9,092 nucleotides of DNA from Pseudomonadota bacterium (GCA_029549705.1 JAKPIR010000135.1:1-9092), one strand, 5' to 3'; positions 1 through 6,441 are shown, counted from the stretch's first letter. Notes: generated by a model from the sequence alone, not told the origin. Translations and numbers: made by a program.

Positions 1-171
1 CTGCCATGCTTCGCGCGACACCTCACCGCGCCCTACAGAAAGAATCGCCATTTTTTCCGGCAGACGGCCTGCTGCGTCTAGTCTAAATAAGCCCGGCATC
101 AACTTAACGCGAGACAGATTGCCGCTTGCGCCAAATAAAACAAGGGTACAGGGGTCGATTTTTTTTGCCAT
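1..171 (-). CDS. zwf: Glucose-6-phosphate 1-dehydrogenase, N-terminal fragment
   Basis: Only the first 57 codons are present; the rest lies beyond the left edge. Zwf oxidises glucose-6-phosphate to 6-phosphoglucono-lactone with NAD(P)+ in the cytoplasm, the entry step of the oxidative pentose phosphate branch. The fragment starts MAKKIDPCTLVLFGASGNLS and continues with VKLMPGLF and later ILSVGRGE. This is the N-terminal Rossmann beta-alpha-beta unit with its GxxG dinucleotide loop at about residues 14-17, followed by the conserved K-L-x-P helix. The usual GDL is GNL here, and the usual RK pair is VK. The ATG at 171 is preceded by AAGG 11 nt upstream, a modest ribosome binding site. The gene lies 92 nt downstream of the hydrolase gene on the same strand, with a hairpin between them. 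pgl, the next pathway step, is on the opposite strand beyond the hydrolase. The family is clear despite the truncation; cofactor preference cannot be judged. Confidence 0.93.
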   Translation of the reverse strand, partial: MAKKIDPCTLVLFGASGNLSRVKLMPGLFRLDAAGRLPEKMAILSVGRGEVSREAWQ

Positions 172-212
172 TTTGATGGATACCTTACTTTGATTCAATC
201 ATTAATAGGTAA

Positions 213-249
213 AAACCGTTTGACTCGTTTGGGCAGTCAATCACGGTTT
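213..249 (-). terminator. Terminator-like hairpin between the hydrolase gene and zwf
   Basis: Read on the minus strand, AAACCGT pairs with ACGGTTT and TTGACT pairs with AGTCAA. This gives a 13-bp stem with a 2-nt GA bulge and a 9-nt loop. The 3' side runs into five U (plus positions 215-211), three of them inside the stem. It lies 14 nt after the hydrolase stop, so it probably ends that transcript or attenuates read-through into zwf. The GC content of the stem is modest, so efficiency is uncertain. Confidence 0.55.
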
Positions 250-263
250 CGCTACTGTTTAAG

Positions 264-1055
264 TTAGTGGCGGCTCTCTGCCGATGTGCCGTCATATTCG
301 ATATCTAAATCACCCCAGCCCAAACGGCGGTTGAATAGCTCAAGCAACAAATCCCAGCTTAAACGTGAAAGCGCTGGGTCGTAACGGTGGCCTTCATCAC
401 GCATAAAAGCGTGCTGACCATTAAATTCATGCCAAGTAAAACGTGTGCCGACTTCCTCAAGGCGGGCTTTGACCAAATTACGGCCTTCAAGCGGCACATG
501 CGGGTCTTGGCGACCCCAAATGTGCAGTAATTCGCCTTTAATTTCATTTGCGCGTTCTAGCGAATTATCATTTTTGCCCAAACCGAGCGATTTTTTGTGA
601 ATATCGGTGGCGTAAAAACAAACCGTCGCCAATACATCCGGGTTCATCGCGGCACGGAAAGCCAAGTGGCCACCAATACAAATCCCCATCACGCCTAAAC
701 GGCCCGTGCAGTCACTGCGTGATTTTAAGTAATCCAGTACGGTACGTGCATCAGAGTCATAAGCATCTACTGGTTTAGTGATTTTGAGTTCATTGCCGCG
801 TGTAGTGCCGGTTTCATCATAAGCCAGTACGGTGCCTAACGGTTCGTATTCGTGGTAGATTTCAGGGCAGGCTACAATAAAACCGTGTCCGGCGAGCATG
901 GCCGCAGTGCGGCGAATCGGCGCGGTGACTTGAAAAATCTCAGAAAACATTAAAATGGCAGGGTATTTGCCAGGGGCAGCGGGGCGAAAGATATGCGCAC
1001 GCATCTCGCCGGTGGGTGTTTGCAGGTCGACAACTTCACTGTCTTTGATGAGCAT
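264..1055 (-). CDS. Dienelactone hydrolase family protein
   Basis: A 263-residue cytoplasmic alpha/beta hydrolase with no signal peptide. The nucleophile elbow is GICIGG, with Cys126 in the serine position, as in dienelactone hydrolase. Asp184 in GRQDPHVP and His215 in NGQHAF complete the Cys-Asp-His triad. Glu39 in MFSEIF matches the glutamate that holds the cysteine in the resting enzyme. Length is slightly above the usual 230-240 residues, owing to a C-terminal extension after about residue 245. Characterised members open dienelactones in chloroaromatic degradation, but most genomic members sit outside such pathways. No catabolic neighbours are present here, so the substrate is unknown. 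The ATG at 1055 has AGGA 8 nt upstream. The gene separates zwf from the divergent pgl. An ester or lactone substrate linked to sugar or C1 metabolism is possible but purely contextual. Confidence 0.9.
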   Translation of the reverse strand: MLIKDSEVVDLQTPTGEMRAHIFRPAAPGKYPAILMFSEIFQVTAPIRRTAAMLAGHGFIVACPEIYHEYEPLGTVLAYDETGTTRGNELKITKPVDAYDSDARTVLDYLKSRSDCTGRLGVMGICIGGHLAFRAAMNPDVLATVCFYATDIHKKSLGLGKNDNSLERANEIKGELLHIWGRQDPHVPLEGRNLVKARLEEVGTRFTWHEFNGQHAFMRDEGHRYDPALSRLSWDLLLELFNRRLGWGDLDIEYDGTSAESRH

Positions 1056-1107
1056 GGATTTTTTCCTGTGTGTAGTGTTATGAAAGTGGCGTTATGCGTA
1101 GCCCTAT

Positions 1108-1137
1108 ATGATAATGCAAGGTGGCTTAGTCATACAA
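1108..1137 (-). promoter_or_regulatory. Candidate sigma70 promoter for the hydrolase gene
   Basis: On the minus strand TTGTAT (plus 1132-1137) is followed after 18 nt by TATCAT (plus 1108-1113). The -10 box matches 5 of 6 consensus bases, the -35 only 3 of 6. Transcription would begin near 1101 and give a leader of about 46 nt containing the AGGA ribosome binding site. Assigned by eye only. Confidence 0.35.
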
Positions 1138-1202
1138 TGATTTCAGCTTAAAAAAACCGAACATCTTACGACATTGCTGCATATTTTCTGCATGAAAACA
1201 CA

Positions 1203-1231
1203 TGACAAATTTCACAAAATAGTGTCAAATT
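1203..1231 (+). promoter_or_regulatory. Direct repeat TGWCAAATT upstream of pgl, possible regulator site
   Basis: TGACAAATT at 1203-1211 and TGTCAAATT at 1223-1231 are direct repeats exactly 20 bp apart, about two helical turns. TGACA at 1203-1207 and TGTCA at 1223-1227 can also be read as inverted arms. The second copy overlaps the -35 region of the pgl promoter candidate, a suitable place for an activator or repressor. A second pair, CTGCAT at 1177-1182 and 1188-1193, is spaced 11 bp. No known regulator motif is recognised and chance is possible in AT-rich DNA. Confidence 0.3.
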
Positions 1232-1247
1232 CGGCCTAACTTTGTTT

Positions 1248-1253
1248 TATGAT
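1248..1253 (+). promoter_or_regulatory. Candidate -10 box for pgl
   Basis: TATGAT at 1248-1253 matches 5 of 6 consensus bases. A poor -35 (TCAAAT, 1225-1230) lies 17 nt upstream. Initiation would fall near 1260, only about 10 nt before the pgl ATG, leaving room for almost no leader. That agrees with the absence of a Shine-Dalgarno sequence before the start codon. Confidence 0.35.
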
Positions 1254-1269
1254 TTAATTGATATTCACC

Positions 1270-1980
1270 ATGAACCACCCATTATCCCCACAAAATACGC
1301 GCTGGAAGTCTTTTGACAGTGTTGAAGGGTTGCGGCATGCCGTATGCGACGCCATTGTTAGTCGGGCGCAAGAAGCCATTTTACAGCGCGGTCGGTTTTC
1401 GATCGTACTGGCTGGTGGTCACACGCCGCGTGCGGTGTATCGCCTACTGCGCGATTTGCCGCAGACGGCCTATGTAGACTGGTCTAAATGGCATATTTAT
1501 CATGGTGATGAGCGATGCTTACCGCCCGAACATGAAGATCGCAATAGCCTGATGGTGGAACAAGTTTGGACGCATTTTGTTGCCATACCTAAAGAAAATA
1601 TTCATGATATTTCTGCCGAACTGGGGCCCGTGGCGGGCGCTGCGGCTTATGCCAACACGCTGGCAGGGGCGCCGACTTTTGATTTGGTGTTACTGGGTTT
1701 AGGTGAAGATGGCCATACCGCCTCACTTTTTCCGAATCATGCCGTTGATAACAGTGCAGACGCGGTACCTGTGTTTGACTCCCCCAAACCACCTTCAGAG
1801 CGTATTACCTTGAGCCAAAATCGCTTAAATAATAGCCGCCAGGTCATTTTTATTGTTTCAGGCGCTGGCAAGCAGGATGCGGTGGAAAATTGGCGCAAAG
1901 GAGTGCCGATTCCTGCAACGCTAATTGCACCAGAAAACGGTGTAGACGTGTATTGTTATGAGGTGAAAATAGCGGCATAA
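1270..1980 (+). CDS. pgl: 6-phosphogluconolactonase
   Basis: Hydrolyses 6-phosphoglucono-delta-lactone to 6-phosphogluconate in the cytoplasm, directly after the Zwf step. The 236-residue protein shows the three family signatures: a phosphate-binding loop GGHTPR at 49-54, HGDERC at 78-83, and LGLGEDGHTASLFP at 142-155 with the catalytic histidine. Family length is about 230-250. The ATG at 1270 was chosen over a TTG four codons earlier because it puts the usual short N-terminus before the first conserved helix; the TTG has no better ribosome binding site. No Shine-Dalgarno sequence is seen and the leader may be very short. The gene is transcribed away from zwf and the hydrolase gene, sharing a 214-nt control region with the latter. 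In methylotrophs using the ribulose monophosphate cycle, Zwf, Pgl and Gnd together can oxidise formaldehyde to CO2; gnd is not in this window. Confidence 0.95.
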   Translation: MNHPLSPQNTRWKSFDSVEGLRHAVCDAIVSRAQEAILQRGRFSIVLAGGHTPRAVYRLLRDLPQTAYVDWSKWHIYHGDERCLPPEHEDRNSLMVEQVWTHFVAIPKENIHDISAELGPVAGAAAYANTLAGAPTFDLVLLGLGEDGHTASLFPNHAVDNSADAVPVFDSPKPPSERITLSQNRLNNSRQVIFIVSGAGKQDAVENWRKGVPIPATLIAPENGVDVYCYEVKIAA

Positions 1981-2021
1981 CGGGATTACATAAAACGATT
2001 GATTGAGCTTCATTTTTAACG

Positions 2022-2092
2022 CAACCTTTTTCGATGCCCTGTGAGCCTTTATTTACAAGGCTCACAGGGCATTAAAATTTTCTCGGTAAAGT
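2022..2092. repeat. 71-bp hairpin repeat, copy 1
   Basis: The unit is CAACCTTTTTCG, one spacer base, a 37-nt hairpin (2035-2071), then a 21-nt AT-rich flank ending CTCGGTAAAGT. The hairpin is a perfect 15-bp stem, TGCCCTGTGAGCCTT with AAGGCTCACAGGGCA, around the 7-nt loop TATTTAC; A2034-T2072 extends it to 16 bp. A second 71-bp copy lies at 6260-6330. It starts 41 nt after the pgl stop and ends 38 nt before the stop of the convergent ydcF-like gene. It may stop transcription from both sides, but it is followed only by AAAATTTT rather than a clean T-run. The presence of a diverged copy with matching flanks marks it as a dispersed intergenic element. Confidence 0.85.
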
Positions 2093-2130
2093 TTTTAGCT
2101 TTTTTGATTATTTTGTGAAGATTTTGGCGC

Positions 2131-2832
2131 CTAAAAATAGCCCTTGGCGTAATTATTGACAATCGCTAACGGTTCGCGGAATGCCCCTTTAAACAGCATG
2201 CCCCAACTTGTCCAGCATTGGCTGGGTGCTGCGGCATATGAGACTTCGAATTCCTGCCCTAAATGGCCAGCTTCCACCAGTTTTTGCGCACGCCACATGT
2301 GGTAGGGTTCTGAAACCACAATGACACTTTTAATCTGATGATTTTGTAAGATGGGGGCGGAAAAAGCAAAGTTTTCTTGTGTTGAGCTAGAACGTGATTC
2401 TAGCAAAATATGCCCCTTAAAGCCGTTGGCCAATGCGTATTGTTCCATGGCGAGCGCTTCAATCGCGCCGTCTTCATCATCTTTGCCACCAGTCATCACC
2501 AATGTGCTGACCAGCCCAGCTTGTGCTAGCGCTAAGCCGGCATCCACGCGGCCTGTAAGGCAAGGATTGGGGGCGCCGTTTAAGTTGGATTTATTGCCTA
2601 AAATTAGCGCGGCATCGGCTTTTTGTGTGGGCGGGTGTGCAAGCAAATAATAGGCATGCTTTGCAACTATGGCATATAGGCTTAAATATACAATCAGCAT
2701 AAGCACCGCGCCACCATACACGGCAAAGCGCAACCATGCTGGCAAAAACTTGAGTGCGAGCAGTACACCGAGGCTGCCGATGAGCCAAGTAAGCATGCGC
2801 TGAACGGTTGATGCTATATTCTTGGTCGCCAT
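2131..2832 (-). CDS. YdcF/SanA/ElyC-like (DUF218) inner-membrane protein
   Basis: A 233-residue protein with two N-terminal hydrophobic segments at about 12-30 and 36-57, then a soluble alpha/beta domain. The domain carries the family landmarks: ALILG at 75-79, LTGRVDAG at 92-99, MTGGKDDEDG at 113-122, ESRSSSTQEN at 145-154 and VSEPYHMWRA at 173-182. The DUF218 family includes E. coli YdcF, SanA and ElyC, membrane proteins linked to envelope integrity and peptidoglycan or polysaccharide metabolism. Biochemical activity is not established for most members. The conserved acidic and polar residues suggest binding of a phosphorylated or nucleotide-like ligand (inference). It begins 17 nt after the mrp stop on the same strand, without a clear ribosome binding site, so translation may depend on coupling to mrp. 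No terminator with a good T-run follows; the hairpin repeat lies in the convergent gap. Confidence 0.88.
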   Translation of the reverse strand: MATKNIASTVQRMLTWLIGSLGVLLALKFLPAWLRFAVYGGAVLMLIVYLSLYAIVAKHAYYLLAHPPTQKADAALILGNKSNLNGAPNPCLTGRVDAGLALAQAGLVSTLVMTGGKDDEDGAIEALAMEQYALANGFKGHILLESRSSSTQENFAFSAPILQNHQIKSVIVVSEPYHMWRAQKLVEAGHLGQEFEVSYAAAPSQCWTSWGMLFKGAFREPLAIVNNYAKGYF

Positions 2833-2849
2833 GAGTTCAGTACCAATGA

Positions 2850-3938
2850 TTAGGTGTTCTGAATGACAATATTGGGGAACTTCGCGCTGTGGTCCAAGCT
2901 GGCATTAGCAATTTTGATGGCGGCTTTGTGGGCGATTTCTTTGTATATCTGCGCAATTTTGGAATCAGGCTGCGCAATCACAGTCGGTTGGCCGCTATCA
3001 GCCTGCATACGGATTTGCATGTCGAGCGGCAAACTGCCGAGTAAATCCACTTTGTAATCGTTAGCCATCAATGCGCCGCCGCCCGCGCCAAAAATGTGTT
3101 CTTCATGGCCACATTTTGAGCAGATGTGCGTACTCATATTTTCAACAATACCTAAAATAGGAATGCCCACTTTCTCAAACATTTTCAAGCCCTTGCGTGC
3201 ATCCAACAGGGCAATGTCCTGCGGCGTGGTCACGATGATGGCGCCAGTGACCGGGATTTTTTGTGCCAGTGTGAGTTGAATGTCGCCGGTGCCGGGCGGT
3301 AAATCTATGACGAGATAATCCAATTCATGCCAGTTGGTATCGCGTAACAGTTGCTCCAGCGCGCCTGTGACCATCGGGCCACGCCAAACCATGGGTGTGT
3401 CAGTGTCAATTAAAAAGCCAATCGACATTGCTTGTATGCCATGTGCCTGCATCGGCTCCATGCTTTTGCCGTCCACACTTTCAGGGCGGCCGCTAATGCC
3501 CAGCATTTGTGGCTGACTTGGGCCGTAGATATCAGCATCCAGCAAGCCTATGGTTGCCCCTTCGGCCGCCAGAGCGAGCGCTAAATTGACAGAAGTGGTA
3601 GATTTGCCTACACCACCTTTGCCAGACGCCACCGCAATGATATTTTTTACTTTTGGCAACAGCGTGACACCTTGCTGTGCTTTGTGCGCGACAATTTTGC
3701 TACTGACGTTTACTGTAAGTCGGCCGATGCCAGCCAAACCCAGCAGAGCATCAGCCACTAATTTTTGAATATCATCCATGACAGATTTTGCCGGGTAGCC
3801 CAGCACAATGTCCACACTCACGTCATTGCCATCAATCTTGATGTTTCTGGCCGATTTGCTGCTCACAAAGTCTTTACCTGTATTCGGGTCGATACAAACT
3901 TTTAGTGTGCTTTGAACGAGTAATTCTGAAATGGCCAT
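2850..3938 (-). CDS. apbC: Iron-sulfur cluster carrier ATPase, Mrp/ApbC family
   Basis: A 362-residue cytoplasmic protein, normal family length. Residues 1 to about 85 form an MIP18/DUF59 domain, and a ParA-like P-loop ATPase domain follows. The deviant Walker A GKGGVGKST is at 106-114, DADIYGPSQP at 134-143 and the Walker B segment IDLPPGTGD at 211-219. Cys273 and Cys276 form the CxxC that bridges a 4Fe-4S cluster between two subunits in characterised Mrp/NBP35 proteins. Members bind and transfer Fe-S clusters to apoproteins. The ATG at 3938 is preceded by AGGA 10 nt upstream. It is divergent from metG, an arrangement also found in E. coli (mrp/metG), and is the first gene of a probable operon with the ydcF-like gene. 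The alias is mrp. Confidence 0.97.
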   Translation of the reverse strand: MAISELLVQSTLKVCIDPNTGKDFVSSKSARNIKIDGNDVSVDIVLGYPAKSVMDDIQKLVADALLGLAGIGRLTVNVSSKIVAHKAQQGVTLLPKVKNIIAVASGKGGVGKSTTSVNLALALAAEGATIGLLDADIYGPSQPQMLGISGRPESVDGKSMEPMQAHGIQAMSIGFLIDTDTPMVWRGPMVTGALEQLLRDTNWHELDYLVIDLPPGTGDIQLTLAQKIPVTGAIIVTTPQDIALLDARKGLKMFEKVGIPILGIVENMSTHICSKCGHEEHIFGAGGGALMANDYKVDLLGSLPLDMQIRMQADSGQPTVIAQPDSKIAQIYKEIAHKAAIKIANASLDHSAKFPNIVIQNT

Positions 3939-4020
3939 TTTCGAATATTCCTGATTAAATAACTTGAGTAAAAAGATAAGGTATTTTAACTGATTGTAGC
4001 GCGTGTCGCACCATGGACCG

Positions 4021-4033
4021 GTTAAATTTTAAC
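4021..4033. promoter_or_regulatory. Palindrome GTTAAA-T-TTTAAC in the mrp/metG divergent region
   Basis: A perfect 6-bp inverted repeat around one base lies near the middle of the 173-nt gap between mrp and metG. It is upstream of the metG promoter candidate and could be an operator serving both genes. It is AT-rich and short, and no known regulator consensus is recognised. A weak -10-like TACAAT for mrp (minus strand, plus 3993-3998) lies nearby without a convincing -35. Confidence 0.25.
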
Positions 4034-4071
4034 AAAAGCGCCAATCAACGCTGGGTGAAGCCGGTGGCATT

Positions 4072-4080
4072 TGTTAGAAT
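4072..4080 (+). promoter_or_regulatory. Candidate extended -10 promoter for metG
   Basis: TGTTAGAAT fits the extended -10 pattern TGnTATAAT with one mismatch. No good -35 lies 17 nt upstream, which is tolerated at extended -10 promoters. Transcription would start near 4087 and give a leader of about 25 nt. The leader lacks an obvious Shine-Dalgarno sequence, riboswitch or T-box. Confidence 0.4.
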
Positions 4081-4111
4081 AACGTTTTAGCTTAATCATT
4101 GCATTCAACTT

Positions 4112-6187
4112 ATGTCTACTGCAAATCAACCACGCAAAATTCTTGTCACCTCAGCGCTACCTTATGCGAATGGCAGCATTCACTTAGGCCATTTGGTGGA
4201 GTATATTCAAACCGATATTTGGGTGCGTTTTCAAAAAATGCAGGGGCACACCGTGCATTATGTGTGTGCGGATGACACGCATGGCACGCCGATTATGTTG
4301 CGTGCTGAAAAAGAGGGTGTTACGCCAGAGGCCTTGATTGAAGCCGTGCATCAAGAGCATTCGGCTGATTTTAAAGAATTTTTGGTGGAATTTGATAATT
4401 ACTATTCGACCAACTCGGCAGAAAATAAAACGCTTTCGCAAGATATTTATCGTAAATTAAAAGCCAACGGCAAAATTGCCACCAAAACCATTGAGCAGTT
4501 TTTTGACCCAGTTAAAAACATGTTTTTGCCCGACCGCTTTATTAAAGGCGAGTGCCCCAAATGCCATGCCAAAGACCAATATGGCGATAGCTGCGAAGTG
4601 TGCGGTGCAACTTACAACCCTACAGAGCTTATAAATGCTTATTCGGCAGTGTCTGGTGCGGCACCAATACGCAAAGAAACGGAACATTATTTTTTTAAAT
4701 TAAGCGAATGTGAGTCGTTTTTAAAAGATTGGACACGTAGCGGTACATTACAAGGCGAAGCCGCCAACAAAATGGGCGAGTGGTTTGAAAACGGCTTGAA
4801 TGATTGGGACATTTCGCGCGATGCGCCGTATTTTGGCTTTGAAATCCCCGATGCGCCGGGCAAATATTTCTATGTATGGCTTGATGCGCCCATTGGCTAC
4901 ATGGCGAGCTTTAAAAATCTATGCGATAAGCAAGGCTTAAATTTTGACGAATATTGGCAAAAAGACAGCAAAACCGAGCTTTACCACTTTATCGGCAAAG
5001 ATATTTTATATTTCCATGCCTTATTTTGGCCGGCAACATTAGAATTTAGCGGTCATCGTAAGCCCACGCAAATTTTCGCGCATGGATTTTTAACCGTGAA
5101 TGGCGAAAAAATGAGTAAATCGCGCGGTACATTTATTACCGCACGCAGCTATTTGGACCATATTAATAACCCAGAATATTTGCGCTATTACTATGCGGCT
5201 AAACTCAACAGCACGATGGAAGACATCGACCTGAATTTAGAAGACTTTGTCGCGCGCGTGAACAGTGACTTGGTGGGTAAATATATCAATATTGCCAGCC
5301 GAACTGCTGGCTTTATCAATAAACGTTTTGATGGCAAGCTAAAACCCTCTGAAAACAACGCCATTGTGGCAGAAATCAAAGCTGCCGCAACGGCGGTGGC
5401 TGAGGCGTATGCTGAGCGCGAATATGGCAAAGCCTTGCGTGAAATTATGCGCTTGGCGGACGTAGCAAACGGTTTTGTGGCCGAAAAAGCCCCTTGGGTG
5501 ATGGCTAAACAAGCGGGGCAAGACGCGGCCTTGCAGGAAGTGTGTTCGGATGCGCTGGAACTGTTCCGTTTATTGACGCTTTATTTGAAACCCGTATTGC
5601 CAAAACTGGCTGCTGAAGTTGAGCAATTTTTGAATATTAGCCCCTTAACTTGGACTTCTATTGGTGCTTCGTTAACCGCAAACCATACCATCAGCGCCTA
5701 TGAACACCTCATTACCCGCATTGACCCTAAAGCCGTTGAAGCCATGACTGAGGCCAATAAAGAAAACTTAGCTGCAACGCCTGCACCGCAAGCCCACTCG
5801 GAACAACGTCATGCGGCGCATCAGCAAAATGAAGTGAAAGCAGAAACGCTAGAAACCGACTACATCACAATCGACGATTTCACGAAAGTCGATTTACGCA
5901 TTGCTAAAATTGTTGACGCCGAGCATGTAGAAGGTGCTGAAAAGTTACTCAAACTCACCCTAGACATTGGTGAGGAAAAACCACGGCAGGTTTTTGCCGG
6001 CATTAAATCGGCCTACGACCCAGAAACGCTGAAAGGGCGCCTCACCGTGATGGTGGCAAATCTCGCCCCACGTAAAATGAAATTCGGCATGAGTGAAGGC
6101 ATGGTATTAGCTGCCAGCGACGAACGTGGCGGGCCTTACATTTTGAGTCCAGATAGCGGCGCACAAGCTGGAATGCGTGTGAAGTAA
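4112..6187 (+). CDS. metG: Methionyl-tRNA synthetase with C-terminal tRNA-binding domain
   Basis: Charges tRNA-Met with methionine using ATP in the cytoplasm. The 691-residue class I synthetase has HLGH at 24-27 (the HIGH motif). Its connective-peptide zinc knuckle uses Cys148, Cys151, Cys161 and Cys164, and the KMSKS loop is at 333-337. The Rossmann core and anticodon-binding helical domain extend to about 540. A linker at about 545-585, rich in Ala, His, Gln and Glu, leads to an EMAP/Trbp111-type OB-fold from about 586 to the end, which adds tRNA affinity and dimerisation in long-form bacterial MetG. Length matches long-form enzymes such as that of E. coli (677 residues). The ATG at 4112 places the conserved LVTSALPYANG segment near the N-terminus as usual. 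It is transcribed alone, divergent from mrp, with terminator-like hairpins after the stop. Confidence 0.98.
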   Translation: MSTANQPRKILVTSALPYANGSIHLGHLVEYIQTDIWVRFQKMQGHTVHYVCADDTHGTPIMLRAEKEGVTPEALIEAVHQEHSADFKEFLVEFDNYYSTNSAENKTLSQDIYRKLKANGKIATKTIEQFFDPVKNMFLPDRFIKGECPKCHAKDQYGDSCEVCGATYNPTELINAYSAVSGAAPIRKETEHYFFKLSECESFLKDWTRSGTLQGEAANKMGEWFENGLNDWDISRDAPYFGFEIPDAPGKYFYVWLDAPIGYMASFKNLCDKQGLNFDEYWQKDSKTELYHFIGKDILYFHALFWPATLEFSGHRKPTQIFAHGFLTVNGEKMSKSRGTFITARSYLDHINNPEYLRYYYAAKLNSTMEDIDLNLEDFVARVNSDLVGKYINIASRTAGFINKRFDGKLKPSENNAIVAEIKAAATAVAEAYAEREYGKALREIMRLADVANGFVAEKAPWVMAKQAGQDAALQEVCSDALELFRLLTLYLKPVLPKLAAEVEQFLNISPLTWTSIGASLTANHTISAYEHLITRIDPKAVEAMTEANKENLAATPAPQAHSEQRHAAHQQNEVKAETLETDYITIDDFTKVDLRIAKIVDAEHVEGAEKLLKLTLDIGEEKPRQVFAGIKSAYDPETLKGRLTVMVANLAPRKMKFGMSEGMVLAASDERGGPYILSPDSGAQAGMRVK

Positions 6188-6197
6188 CGGTCCAATC

Positions 6198-6244
6198 CGG
6201 GTTAAAAAAACATCAAGTACTGATGCCAACAACCCGCGTTTTTT
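6198..6244 (+). terminator. Probable rho-independent terminator of metG
   Basis: CGGGTT at 6198-6203 pairs with AACCCG at 6231-6236, and six T follow at 6239-6244. Inside, CATCA (6211-6215) pairs with TGATG (6221-6225) around AGTAC, so the structure is branched rather than a simple hairpin. It starts 10 nt after the metG stop. The wide inner loop lowers confidence, but its place and the T-run suit termination. Confidence 0.5.
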
Positions 6245-6259
6245 AGCCTAAATTCATCA

Positions 6260-6330
6260 CAACCTTTTTCGGTGCCCTGTAAGCCTTATAAATAAAGGCT
6301 CGCAGAGCATTAAATTTTTCTCGATAGAGT
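6260..6330. repeat. 71-bp hairpin repeat, copy 2
   Basis: Same 71-nt length and layout as the copy at 2022-2092. The left flank CAACCTTTTTCG is identical, and the right 21-nt flank agrees at 18 of 21 positions in direct orientation. The hairpin (6273-6309) pairs TGCCCTGTAAGCCTT with AAGGCTCGCAGAGCA. That gives 12 Watson-Crick pairs, one GU and two mismatches around the 7-nt loop ATAAATA. Read directly, the 37-nt core matches copy 1 at 27 positions; read as its reverse complement it matches at 33. The core therefore looks flipped relative to its flanks. It lies between convergent metG and the HhH gene, between two terminators. Confidence 0.85.
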
Positions 6331-6383
6331 AAGTTACTGCTTTAATCATTTTTTTAATAAAATTTTTCCCTAAATTAGATGCA

Positions 6384-6415
6384 AAAAAATAGCCCCAAAA
6401 CTGGGGCTATTTTTT
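6384..6415. terminator. Bidirectional rho-independent terminator
   Basis: AAAAAATAGCCCC at 6384-6396 pairs perfectly with GGGGCTATTTTTT at 6403-6415 (13 bp) around the 6-nt loop AAAACT. Both strands read a GC core followed by a U-run: six on the plus strand, seven on the minus strand. It lies 26 nt past the stop of the HhH gene, whose main terminator it should be. It also serves as a backstop for metG transcripts. Confidence 0.88.
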
Positions 6416-6441
6416 GAATTAAAACTTAGTTGCTTGCCTGT

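Noticed and set aside
1258..1269. TTG start for pgl four codons upstream
   Set aside because: It has no better ribosome binding site, overlaps the predicted transcription start, and adds nothing conserved.
2022..2092. Hairpin repeat as a plain rho-independent terminator of pgl
   Set aside because: The stem is strong, but it is followed by ATTAAAATTTTC rather than a U-run, and the flanks are shared with a second copy, so a dispersed repeat describes it better.
2351..2650. 99-codon plus-strand open frame opposite the ydcF-like gene
   Set aside because: It lies wholly within a well-supported gene on the other strand and has no domain or start signal.
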